A DNA stretch of 64,000 nucleotides from Coffea arabica (lineage: Eukaryota > Streptophyta > Magnoliopsida > Gentianales > Rubiaceae), in assembly GCF_036785885.1 (NCBI RefSeq), contig NC_092317.1, positions 39,917,329 through 39,981,328 on the forward strand. Reading direction: 5' to 3'. Within the stretch, counting starts at the first letter, position 1; every line of letters begins with the position of its first letter. Below are positions 54,201 to 64,000 of the stretch, piece by piece. The notes under the pieces are model-generated. The model did not search any database, was not told where the DNA came from, and worked only from the letters and a program-made list of their open reading frames with translations. The translations under genes and the position numbers were made by a program.

Positions 54201-55355
54201 GATAGGGGAAATGATACAATGGTATGGGCATTGACGAACTCGGGTGTTTTTTCCACTGCATCGGCTTACTCATTGATCCGTCAATCCAATGACAATTCTT
54301 GGCTTTTTGGTCGTATATGGCAGCAGGGTCTTCCAGTCAAGGTTTCTTTCTTTATGCTGCGACTACTACAGGGGAGGCTCCCTCTTATGGATCGCCTAAA
54401 GAGGTTTGGGGTTTGTGGCCCATCTAGATGCTTGTGTTGTCAGAATCCCCAGGAGGAGGATTTGAATCATGTGTTTTGCTCAGGAGAAGGGGCACGATTG
54501 GTCTGGCGACACTTCGAGAGTACTGCTGGTGAGTTTAGTGGGGTGCATACGGTGCGTCATATGGTGTGGTCTTGTTGGTTAAGGAGGGGGACTAATGATC
54601 GTGTAAAGTTTTTGCATAATATACTTCCTTCGGTGGTATGCTGGGTTTTATGGAAGGCTAGGAATGAAGGGGTGTTTGAAGGTCGGAAGATGAGGATCAG
54701 GCCTACGGTGAATCGGATTGTTCAGTTTCTGCATGATTTCCTTCAGTCACGGTTCCCGGGGGTGCAGCCTTCTGCCCCTACATGGGAAGGGTTGCTTCTC
54801 GAATTAGGTAGTCATCAAAGGCGGATGGTTATTAGGCCAGTTTACTGGGTAACTCCACGTAGAGGCTATAAGTTGAATTCAGATGGATGTTCTCGGGGGA
54901 ACCCAGGAAGGAGTGGGGGGGGTGGGCTTGTGCGGGATAGTCGAGGAAATTTTGTATTCGGCTACGCGGAGCCCTTCGGGGTGATAACCAGCATGCAGGC
55001 GGAACTTCGAGCGTTGCTATGGGGCGTTAGACATTGTGTGATTCGAGGGTGCTTGGAGTTACACTTAGAGGCGGATTCTCTCACCCTGGTTCACATTGTT
55101 CAAGGGACTAGTGCTTGTCCTTGGCGTTTACAGAGAGATCTGGATGAGTTGATGATGTTCAAGCAATATTTCACATCGATCACACACTGCTACAGGGAAG
55201 CAAACGCACCTGCAGATCATTTGGCAAATTTTGGTGCTGATTCTAGTGCAGGTCATGTGTTTAATACATTCTCAGAATTGCCGCAATTGGTTAGGGGGGC
55301 TATTAGATTAGATCGATTAGGATTTCCTACGTTTCGTACACGGTGTCTGGCATGA
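51229..55355 (+). pseudogene. LINE ORF2: endonuclease, reverse transcriptase, RNase H; one frameshift
   Basis: The start ATG at 51229 overlaps the ORF1 stop by 8 nt. Domains in order: apurinic-type endonuclease (LLFWNIRGVARAPN at the start, VGDFNVV near 51622, FTWCNNRSGTARIWKRLDRL near 51755), reverse transcriptase (52560-53330; GPDGFTGKFF, ISLCNFTNKIISKLLSARL, FADD near 53275), zf-RVT (about 54250-54520, CXXC-type Cys cluster CLCCQNPQEEDLNHVFC), and RNase H (54860-55260; SDGCSRGNPGRSGGGG, MQAELRALLWG, LEADS, Asp of APADHLAN). A single-base indel in the run AAGGGG near 52113-52117 shifts the frame; the second part is open from 52134 to 55355. About 1,375 codons in total, normal for plant L1. 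The element is only one mutation away from an open ORF2. Confidence 0.92.
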
Positions 55356-55571
55356 ATTGGAATAAGAAGCAGAAAAGGCCAATGAAGGTGAAAATGGCGG
55401 TTAGAAGGACATCAAGGGAGGAAGATTGACTGCTAAAATCTTCAAAGATCATCCTTCAGATTCACTGGAAGACATCCTGATATGGAAAAATGAAGATTTA
55501 ATCTTAATTTCAGTTTTTAAATGCTTAAACTTTCACTAGCTTGTAAATTTATTGTCAAATTGTGGTTTGAT

Positions 55572-55620
55572 GGCAGGGAGTTTCGTCCTTTTTTAAGGGG
55601 AAACTCTGCCGAAATTTTTA
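55572..55620 (+). promoter_or_regulatory. 3'-UTR hairpin of the LINE
   Basis: GGCAGGGAGTTTC, loop of about 16 nt, then GAAACTCTGCC: eleven pairs with a two-base bulge, about 20 nt before the A-rich tail. Plant LINE reverse transcriptases are thought to recognise 3'-end structures. The same motif occurs in element B (40509-40560). Confidence 0.6.
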
Positions 55621-55723
55621 TAAAATAATAAATAAATAAAAAAAAAAAAGTTAAAAAACCTTTGTCTGACCTATCTGACGAGATAAATAGTCAGGACTGG
55701 ATATCTAGTTATTGATAGAGATT

Positions 55724-55808
55724 TTTTTTTTTTTGTAACCGGGAGGGCTCGAATCCGAGGTCTCTTGCTTACACTCCTTCCCCCGTACCATCCAACCCAA
55801 CCCTTCCC
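55724..55808 (-). mobile_element. Short tRNA-derived SINE, minus strand
   Basis: 85 bp flanked by a perfect 19-bp target duplication CTAGTTATTGATAGAGATT (55705-55723 and 55809-55827). On the minus strand it ends in an A tail and contains GGATTCGAGCC, close to the B box of tRNA promoters (GGTTCGAATCC type), preceded by AGCAAGAGACCTC. No A box is clear, so the copy is probably 5'-truncated. Target duplication plus A tail shows LINE-type insertion. Confidence 0.85.
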
Positions 55809-55827
55809 CTAGTTATTGATAGAGATT

Positions 55828-57231
55828 AAAGCTTCATGAGTTTATTGTGATAAATTGTTAATTATTGAATTGGTATAATTATGTACTCTTCTGATAGATG
55901 TGTTTTAAAATTTATTGTGATATTAACTTGCTCATGCCGGCAGAGAAGTACCTGAGCTACTTATTGCATTGGACAACTTATTTGCTCACTGCATTTGTTA
56001 ATATTTTCAGAGGAGGATGCATTTTATGAAGAGGCATTTGATCAAGTTTGAGGACTTCTAGAAAAGACTAAAGACTTGTTTAGATCAACCTTACTTCGGT
56101 TGTTTTTTAGGTTAACTTTCGTATATAAAATTAGATTATGACAATGAATGACTGTATTTTGTATAAGAGGTTAAATTTGGAAATGATTTTGGTTATTACC
56201 AATCACTTACAAATATAAATGATGGGAAGATTTAGAAATTAATATATACAAAATTTTAGTTATTTTGATTTTAATTCTATATAGGACGGCATTATGCCCC
56301 GATTTTGGAGTGTGACATGACATCCATCACCGCCCATATGCAATTCTGGTTGTAAGTCGTAGTTTTTACTAGCATTTCAAGTATTAAAAATTAGTTAATT
56401 GTGCCTGGACAACAATACATCGTGTGATTCTCTGTCCATCAGGGAAAACTGTCGAGTCAAAAAGTTTCGTGAGCATGGCTCCATGTCTTCACTAACAACT
56501 TATAACCAAAGCACTATTACGGTTCACTGCAAAATCCAGCCGCCAATGTAGTGTGTTTTAGAGGCACGGTGCTCTCTGGTGTCAGACCCCTACTTCATCA
56601 AGAGAAGAAAAAACAAAAAAAGAAAAAGAAAGATCACGGCATACATGATCCAAAAAAGCTCTTCGTTACTCAGATTACTCTTCTTACCGTAACCTTCACT
56701 GTCTACACCAAGAGCGACAATGGTCCCTTCCCTGAAAGAGCTGATTTTTTCTGCTGAACCGAGACAAGTTGTGCCAATATGGTCAATTCCTGTAATGGTT
56801 GGTTTTAGTTGTAAATCATAGGACATAATAAGTTTTTTCATAAACTCTGTAACTTAGAGCTTGTTAAAGTACCAAATTTCTCTCCATCTCCGGTTCCAAG
56901 AAATAGTTTTAAACTTTTAGTTAGTATGATTTTCGTTGTTGACAAGGTTTTTACTTCACCAAATCTGAAAAAAAAAAAAAAAAAGCTAAACACCCTGTTT
57001 TTTATAAGTATACAAATCTTTTATCGAGCATTTGGAGATATTAGGTGTTGATTCCAAAGAAATGATTGTTAACTATTAGTGGCATTTGAACTTCTTTATT
57101 ATTTAGACTATCACAAGTAAAGCAAGGAAATATATACCACTAACTTGTAACAAAAGTAATAAAAATGATAAAATTATGGTTCTTGGCATTACGAAATTCC
57201 GAACCACACTTGCAAGTGAAAATTATTGGTC
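55828..57231. other. Intergenic, nothing firmly recognised
   Basis: AT-rich DNA without a supportable gene. A minus-strand open frame of 83 codons (56590-56841) includes FREGTIVALGVDSEGYGKK, which looks coding but is not recognised; its tail is encoded by a simple A/G-rich repeat. A 17-base A run lies near 56966. Confidence 0.35.
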
Positions 57232-57248
57232 AATTAAGTTTATTATCT

Positions 57249-57365
57249 AGCAATTGCCTGGATGGTGAAATTCTGTGGGTCCCCTCCTTAGGTTGAGTGA
57301 GACTCTCTTTGGTGTGCCCTGAGTGTAGTTTAGCTTTTCCCCTATAAATGTCTATTGTTGAAAAA
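57249..57365 (+). mobile_element. SINE-like insertion with A tail
   Basis: 117 bp flanked by a perfect 17-bp target duplication AATTAAGTTTATTATCT (57232-57248, 57366-57382), ending in an A run. Internal sequence includes GTGGGTCCCCTCCTTAGG and CTGAGTGTAGTTTAGC. Clear Pol III boxes are not seen, so it is either a 5'-truncated SINE or another short RNA retrocopied by a LINE. Confidence 0.75.
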
Positions 57366-57846
57366 AATTAAGTTTATTATCTTGACTAGTTATAACATAA
57401 TTTTCAAATACATGTAATACACGTTTTTGTCGATATATCAACCATATCTATAACTACTTAACACCTATTACTATGATATGAAATTAGTTATAGATTCATT
57501 AAATTCCATAAAATTACATGCAACAAACAATTAAAGCCGCAAAGGTATAACCCTACATTAGTGAGTTAATTTTCTGGGTTGAACACTTCCATGAACTAGT
57601 ATTGAATCACAATAATTATTGATGAAACAACACCTCTAGATAATCACAACTACAGCCAATTAATCATAATTGTAATAACAAAAGTGCTAAATAACGTGTT
57701 CAAGAAATAAATACAATCAAGAAAATAAACTCAAATAACCATGAAAACTTCACTTAACAATCATCGAAGTTGATCCACTCCCTTGGCTTACAAACAACCA
57801 AAATATAGAAGTTAAGAAAACAAGAACCAAACATGTATTATAACTA

Positions 57847-58417
57847 ATGTTTTGAAACTCTGACCATTAATTAAATTGGTGAAGTGACCAAATCGAGGTT
57901 CAACCAATCGGACTGGTTCAACCTCGATTCTATATATATAGACACACACACACAGACTAGTGCATATAATAAGATATCCCATGGACCAATTTAAGACATC
58001 ACCTAAAAAAAGTTAAATATTTTTTAAACACTAATTAATTTTTAAAATTGTAAATTCAAACCATATTCTGAAATTAAACAAAATGCATTGGAACTTCTGA
58101 AATTAAACAAAATCTAATAGAACTACAAAAGAAAATGGTGATCTTTGAGTTTGAAGATGAGAAATAGAGAGAGTTTGGTTACTCTTTTAGAAATTAGGGT
58201 TGGGAACAAAAGATTTGACAGATAAGTTTTATGTTTAAAAATTTGGGTTCATTAAAAAAAAAAGATGGGAAAAATGGCAAATTGTGGCTCACGAGTCAAT
58301 CCGGGTTGAACGGTCCAATCAATTTTTTTTAGTTTTGACAGATTTTTATGATAAGTCAACACTAGTAGTGAATCGAATCGCTGACTTGGCCAGTTCTGCC
58401 TGATTTTCAAAACATTC
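57847..58417. mobile_element. MITE with ATGTTTTGAAA ends
   Basis: 571 bp. The left end ATGTTTTGAAAC and the right end (inverted) GAATGTTTTGAAAA are flanked by the direct repeat ATTATAACTA (57837-57846, 58418-58427). A 9-10-bp duplication fits a Mutator-like MITE. Internal text such as GGTTCAACCAATCGGACTGG and CGGGTTGAACGGTCCAATC places it in the common plant repeat class that also left remains at 13370-13660. A CA/TA microsatellite lies at 57931-57955. No coding. Confidence 0.65.
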
Positions 58418-58427
58418 ATTATAACTA

Positions 58428-58714
58428 AGCATGAGAATCAATACAAGAAATAAAGTAATAGAAAAAAGCCACCTATGTCATCGAATTCCAAACTCTCTAT
58501 TTTTATTCTCAACTTCATCTATGTCTAACTACATACAAGGATTGGATGAAACTAACTGTACTAAATTATACTATACTAATGAACTAGGAAATTTTAGTAA
58601 AACACCACATTTTGTATAGTTTATCTAGACTCCAAAGTTAAGCAAAAACGTTTCTTGAATGACCTATTTATAGAAGAATCAAGGTCCAAAACAACTTGCT
58701 GAAGTTTATGCAAA
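58428..58714. other. Intergenic, nothing seen
   Basis: AT-rich sequence between the MITE and the LINE relic; the 62-codon open frame at 58431 has no recognisable content. Confidence 0.4.
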
Positions 58715-60303
58715 TTACTTCTTGAAATGACCATAAGTTGATTCTACAAGTCTCAATGTTTTCTTAGGCAGTTTCCACCAAAATTTGATTAGAAAAATGG
58801 TCCAAAAAGATTGTGTGAACAAGATTTTGACATAATGTCTCAATTCATGTGCAACTTTGCTCGCTTTTTTTGGAACCCAATTTACATCAATATCATTAAA
58901 ATCAGACAAAACTATGGGCAAATTGTCAATAATTGGTCCAATATCATAGAAAACATCATCTTCAGACTTAATAGGTTGAATGACTGATAATACATCTCCT
59001 TCGAGGACAAAACTTGGAATGAGCAGGTTATTTGCAAAGATTAAATTTTCCTTTGCTGCAATAGCTTCTGTCACGTTAGATTCTACAATTCCATGGAATT
59101 GTTTTGACAACTCAGCCATAAAACAGCCTGTATGATCACGAATTACTATCCCAATATCATAAACTTGCTTCGCTCTGGAGATTGCACCGTCGAAGTTGAC
59201 CTTATACTGGTTTGAAGGTGGTGCTGACCAGCGTATTGTTGATGATTGCTCGAACATTTGTGAACCATGAGTATTGGCATCTTTAAATGCAGCAAGATAG
59301 TTGGACGAGAAATAAACTATTGATAGCGTATCATGTCTTTTCCGAAATCAAACAGAGTGGAATTTCTATTGCTCCAAATCTCATGACACAGAACAGCAAA
59401 AAAAACCAGAGTCCGCAGCAGGCAAAATTCTAATAATTTCCTTGATCCAAAGAGTGACACTACTATGATGACATTATTGATCTTCCTCTAGCAAGTGCCC
59501 AGATTTGTGTGCATATTGAACAAAGGAAAAATGTGTGGAGGAGATTGCCATCTGTGTCATTGCACAACGGATAGGTCAGATCAACAAGCAACCCTAATCT
59601 TTGAAGATTATCTGTTGTTGGTGGAGAATCATGGCAAGCTTTCCATAAAAAATGCTTAATTTTATTCGGCAAACAAAGTGACCAAAGCTTCTTCCAAATC
59701 TTATCATGACCCGTACTCGTAGTTGCCTTGATCCAGATTCTGTATTTGAACCACATCTAATTCCCTGATGATATCATATCCGCTCTTGACTATGAATTTA
59801 ACACTTTTTGAATAGTGCAAATCCAGTGGTCTCTTGAAATAGTTTGACTAAGAGGAATGTTCTTTATGAGCTGTGCCTCCTCTTCCCGAAAACTTTTGTC
59901 AATTAAGGGAGTATTCCAACGTTAGAATGAACAATCAATCAGATTAGCCACCTTTGCATCAGATGGTAAAGTATTTGTTGGAGAACAAACACGAAAAGAT
60001 CTAGGACCTAGGTAGCTACTGATCTATCCAAATTTGTATGTTATCACCCGAGCCTACTCATAGTCGACAACCTATATTTCAGCCTTTCGACCCTCGAGAA
60101 TACTTCGCTATGTAAGAGATGGACAAGTTACTAACTGAGCTTGCAAAAATCAACATCATGAAAACATTTGGCCTTGAGAATTTTGTACAGAAGTGAACCA
60201 GGATTAATTAAAAGCCTCCATGCTTGTTTAGCAAGCATAGCACAGTTGAAAGCTTTTAAGTTCCTAAAACCCAGCCCTCCAAAATTCTTAGGAATCAAAA
60301 TGG
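58715..60303 (-). pseudogene. LINE ORF2 relic, C-terminal half, minus strand
   Basis: On the minus strand the expected order for the end of a plant LINE ORF2 is seen: end of the RT/thumb region with [20 protein letters not shown] (60303-60170), a decayed linker (60160-59760) with many stops, zf-RVT at 59756-59463 (KIWKKLWSLCLPNKIKHFLW), and RNase H at 59257-58715 (YKVNFDGAISRAKQVYDIGI, with Asp and Glu positions partly kept). Multiple stops and frame changes show an old copy, from a different family than the LINE at 49540. The right side is cut at 60303 by other repeat DNA; a further RT piece of probably the same copy is at 61985-62225. Confidence 0.85.
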
Positions 60304-61984
60304 CAACGGGCGTGTTTGGGGCGGGGGAACATTATAAAAATTTCCCCACTGCCCCCGCCCTGCTACCTCCTTGCCCCCCCCCCCCCCAACACTTCCTTGC
60401 AAATAGTGGGATTTTTTTTCTAGGGGAGTCAAAATCTTTCTAACAAAATTTTCTTAATATGCTAAGTTTAAAATAATTTCCATCCATTTAAATATATGAC
60501 ATCTAAAAACATTAAATATTAACTTTAATTATAAAGGCATTTAAAAATAATTATATATATGTATAAACTCTCACAATATAAACTAAAATTGTAAAAAATG
60601 GCAGCTAACTTTGTTTTACACATATATTTACACACTATAAATTAAAATTTTCAAAACTTAGAGGGGGCCATGGCCCCTATTGGCCCCTTGGCTCTGTCAT
60701 TGCTTGCAAATGCCCACGGGAGAAGGAAATACAACCACCAAGATGAGTGAAAACAACCAGAATTTTTCAACAACTTGTTACAGCACTTCAAATCAAGTTC
60801 ATGAACTTCTCAAAAAGAGAAGATTGTCCTTTTTCAATAACTTCATAATCTGGTTACGTGAACCCACAAGTAAAAAAAAAAATAAAAAAAAAATTCAAGT
60901 AACCATTTCAACAAATACTACTACTACTTCAAGTGAATCAAGTCCTCAAATATTACTGCTACCTATTACAATACTAAAATACATTAACACGCCATCAAAA
61001 TATTAAAAATGCAACTACAATGTTGACTAGTTACTTTCTCACATTCATGATTCAACAAGCTCAAAAGTCAGAACATCCAACAAAGCCAACAAACATTTCT
61101 GATTGCAAATATTTAGATACTCCCTTGAACAACAAAAAAAGGAACCAGTCACCCTTTCTTCAAAGAGAATAGGTCTTAGTGAGGCTGGCATGCCCATTAA
61201 TGGGCTTGGACAACACTATCTGGCAGTTACCACAGACCATTACTATTTGGGAATGGCTGAACATAGTTATTCTACATATGCATAAAGATGGAACATACCA
61301 AATTCAAAAAAATCAAGTAGAGGAATTAAGCTATAAAAAGACCAGCCAAAGAAATAAATAAGACTAGTATTAACCCAAGGATGTGGTAACTCACATGTTA
61401 AAACAGCCCCCACATTTGACATCTCGTAAATATGACACCAAAATAAAGACATCAATAATATCAAACAGTAAAAACCATAGACAAAGGAAAAAGAAAAGAG
61501 AGAGTAAGTTACCATTTACTTATTCTGCGACACAATCAACATCTTCTTCTTCATCAAGCAATGTAGCACATGATCCCCCTTCCGAAGTAGAACAAGTAGC
61601 TAGACCAAAATAAAGAAATAGTCACATATTTAAGAAACACTAAGAAAGTTGTACTATTTCAAATTAGAAATCAAAACTTTGATTTACCATTTATTTCATA
61701 TATTTATTTCATTTATTTCATTTAAGTCACATATTTCTTAGTCACAAAGAAATAGTCACATATTTAAGAAACACTAAGAAAGTTGTACTATTTCAAATTA
61801 GAAATCAAAACTTTGATTTACCATTTATTTCATTCCATAACCAAGTGCAAGTACACATCAATGTTTCCAAGGTAAGGAATCATAGAGACATGCACAACGA
61901 AAAATTTTAAAAATCTTGATTCCTTTAGTAGACCGACCTTTGATTAAATCCATGTGACATATAGTCATTCAAGAAGATTATCTC
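60304..61984. mobile_element. Repeat DNA inserted in the LINE relic, class unclear
   Basis: The sequence starts with a G-rich run (TTTGGGGCGGGGG near 60315) and a C14 homopolymer (60374-60387). A second repeat border, GGGGGCCATGGCCCC with TTGGCTCTGTCATTG, lies near 60663-60705; this kind of end is common in plant repeats, but I cannot assign it. CTTGCAAAT occurs at both 60391 and 60704 and might be a target duplication. No transposase is recognised. A 134-bp-period duplication lies at 61612-61833. Confidence 0.35.
61612..61833. repeat. Direct repeat, 88-bp identical copies 134 bp apart
   Basis: AAAGAAATAGTCACATATTT onward is repeated exactly for 88 bp at 61612-61699 and 61746-61833. The spacer contains repeated ATTTATTTCAT units. 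Confidence 0.9.
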
Positions 61985-62225
61985 AATCTATGGACATCTT
62001 CTTGAACCAATGGAGATCTGATGCAGAGGGATAAAGTGATTTACGCATGACTTTCACAAGAAATGACCACTAAAGTTGATCAAATGCCTTAATCATATCT
62101 AACTTAAGAGATTTAAGACCCTCCTTGCCCTAAATCTTATTTTTAAGATAGTGGTGAAGTTCATAAGAAACAATAATATTCTCAGTAATGAGTCTATCGG
62201 GAATAAAACCTGACCAATACTCTAA
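61985..62225 (-). pseudogene. LINE reverse transcriptase fragment, minus strand
   Basis: Minus-strand translation gives SGFIPDRLITENIIVSYELH and then LKSLKLDMIKAFDQL followed by WSFLVKVM, the well-known plant LINE RT blocks around the first catalytic Asp (KLDM). Two in-frame stops are present. It lies upstream, in the minus-strand sense, of the C-terminal relic at 58715-60303, in the right order for a single disrupted LINE; about 900 bp of RT between them is missing. Confidence 0.8.
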
Positions 62226-62400
62226 AATAGATGTGGCAATATAGATAAATGGTTCATAATTGGTTTAGATTTAATGGATGGTGGATGAAATTTATCCAAT
62301 CTATTTAGATCCTTTTAATAAATGAATCTAAATGGATTAAATGATAACCAATTATTCATTTATAACCCATTTAAATATTTTAGTTTTTTTTTGTTTTACT
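62226..62400. repeat. hAT-type MITE-like fragment
   Basis: AGATGTGGCAATATAGATAA, GGTTTAGATTTAATGGATGG and AATGGATTAAATGATAACC resemble the subterminal TGGATT/AATCCA-rich repeats of plant hAT MITEs. Only one end is suggested; no target duplication found. Confidence 0.35.
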
Positions 62401-64000
62401 ATTTCTTGTAATATGGAAGATACTTTTTTACGCACATGCGAATTTTAGGTGCATTTGGGTGAGAAAGAGAACAAAGTACTTAGGTTTTATATAAAAAAAA
62501 AATTAGAATAGTTGTAAAATAATTTTTCATTTGTTAGCTCACAATTTTCCCAAAAAAAATTCATTCTTAGTTTAGTACAAATATGAGTAGCCAAAAGCTA
62601 CAGTTTCATAGTTGTAAGAACTCATATGATTAATATACCATCTTACCAAAAAAATATTGTTAAATACCTCCTGTTTCTATATAATTTCAAAGAAAAATTT
62701 CACATGAAAAATAATAAGTATAAACTAGTGAAGCACTCTATTATTTACAACAAATTATAGCGTTGCCATGATTTAGTGGAATGGATGGATGAGCAATAAT
62801 AGAAACCCAAACTCATTTCTACTCAAATAATCAATTACACAAAGATAATAACAGATGGCAAACTAAATTCCTAATGCATACATTGAAATACCATCTATCT
62901 AATCGTATCAGGGGCACCATGTGAAAGAATGAGGGAAATAGACTCTATGAAGGGTCAAAAAGGAAAAGGCCACAATGCCTATTCAATACCCTCTACATTT
63001 CTCTAACTCACACAATCAGTATGACACTACAAAAGCATATTCTGAATCCTCCATTTGTTTCAATATGATATCTTCATCTCAACTCCAAGAATATCATTTA
63101 CAACTTCATACATTATAGATGCAAAGGCATTATTTGGCCAACAATTTCAGCAGCACCACTACATACAAATTTCATTGTTACACTCGAACTCAGAGTGTTG
63201 AATCAATCCAAATGGTCTACTTTATAAGTTGATAAAGAATTAGTTGACAAAGAAATTCATAGAGACATGTAGTTAAAAATATATTAGTTGATAAAAAATT
63301 ACAATGTAAAGATCAGTATGTGTTATAGTTAATGACCATTTTGAAGTAAAAACTATTGAACTGCATCATTTTAGCAATTTACATTATGAATTATGGTCCT
63401 AGCAAGAAAGAAGAGGTTGCACCAATAGTTCAAAGACACAGGTACAAGATAGGTGTAAAAACATATGAAACATTCTAAATCTATTGGGTAATTATTTATT
63501 CTATAATATCCATTTCACTTTGGTGCATTCATATACGTTTTGCTGCCCAATGAAGCATGAAGAACATTTCAGATCAAGACCAAGAAAGTCTCCTATTGTT
63601 GTTAATAGAGCTGAAATAAATGAAATGATCAATCAAGTGTATCCAACAGGAATTAACTCAATCTATCCTATAGAAGTAAATTACCCAGATAAAGCAGCCT
63701 CCACAAGTGGTGAGAACATCACTGACACCATTTTTCATTTGTTTAAGTGTTGCAGTTTCAGTCTTACTCCTAAATGTTTAACAGAAATAATAGTAAACAC
63801 CCTGTACCATGGACATTGCAATTGCATAAGAAATTAGAGGTCCAATTATCAGGGTTTGAAGCACAACTATATATAAATGCAATCTTGCAATACAGAAACT
63901 AGAAAAAGGTAAAGGTAGACTCAAAGAATTAGATATTTTCCACAAATGAAATATATGTTTAACTATATATGTTTGTGAATTTCCTTACACACATACATGA
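62401..64000. other. AT-rich intergenic DNA, one unrecognised ORF
   Basis: No gene could be supported. The 117-codon plus-strand open frame at 63484-63837 has a plausible coding middle (EINEMINQVYPTGINSIYPI) but no recognised domain and ATG context of no note; it may be an exon relic or chance. The remainder shows no repeat structure by eye. Confidence 0.3.

Larger units (their letters stand above)
49540..55650 (+). mobile_element. L1-type LINE (non-LTR retrotransposon)
   Basis: ORF1 (49776-51236), ORF2 (51229-55355), a roughly 290-bp 3' UTR and an A-rich tail (about 55622-55650) give the standard plant L1 layout. The 5' end is uncertain (somewhere in 49540-49775), and I found no target duplication matching the sequence after the tail (GTTAAAAAACCTTTG). 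Apart from one frameshift in ORF2 the element appears complete. Its sequence is more GC-rich than the LTR elements around it. Confidence 0.9.

Noticed and set aside
56590..56841. Minus-strand ORF as a gene
   Set aside because: Only about 50 residues look coding, there is no recognised domain, and the C-terminus is encoded by a simple repeat.

Overview
The window is plant nuclear DNA, most likely from a eudicot with a repeat-rich genome. The evidence is long LTR retrotransposons of the plant Tekay/Del and Athila types, a plant Ty1/copia element, a plant L1-type LINE with a C-terminal RNase H, small SINEs, plant gene families (F-box/FBA, C2-GRAM-VASt, MAX2) and a plastid 23S rRNA fragment. The species cannot be fixed from sequence alone. 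I see only one apparently intact host gene, an F-box gene at 29142-30308.

Layout. 1-8541: a plus-strand Tekay/Del-type Ty3 element, cut by the window edge, with five in-frame stops in its polyprotein and a 3.7-kb 3' LTR. 8542-10906: an older minus-strand LTR that the first element interrupts. 11008-13020: an element with long inverted repeats (MULE-like), itself split by a 945-bp hAT-like element with an 8-bp target duplication that carries a fragment of the strigolactone F-box gene MAX2. 13546-13951: a fresh 203-bp tandem duplication. 13948-24720: a decayed C2-GRAM-VASt gene whose intron holds a young minus-strand copia element (18274-23469). 25640-26054: an F-box relic, paralogous to the intact gene. 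27285-27460: a plastid 23S rRNA fragment.

32268-49532: two nested, related, non-autonomous Athila-like LTR elements. The outer one (A) has only a gag-like ORF. The inner one (B, 33146-43411) sits inside A's 5' LTR and is structurally complete: 1919-bp LTRs about 0.3% diverged by eye, 5-bp target duplication, tRNA-Asp primer site. It codes only for a partial gag-protease and an extra ORF; there is no reverse transcriptase or integrase. Both depend on enzymes supplied from elsewhere, if they are mobile.

49540-55650: an L1-type LINE with an intact ORF1 and an ORF2 broken by one frameshift. 55724-58417: two SINEs and a MITE, each with target duplications. 58715-62225: a minus-strand LINE relic broken by other repeats. 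The last 1.6 kb holds little I can name.

The most interesting signals are noncoding. (1) A hairpin with an invariant AGGA loop and a stem that varies by compensated base pairs lies 4-5 nt upstream of the polypurine tract in three LTR elements from two Ty3 lineages, and again at an internal polypurine-like tract in A and B. (2) A and B share dense clusters of AAACGCGACT/AGTCGCGTTT hairpins in their 3' noncoding region, plus a related hairpin in their LTRs. (3) The LINE and element B share a 3'-end hairpin motif.
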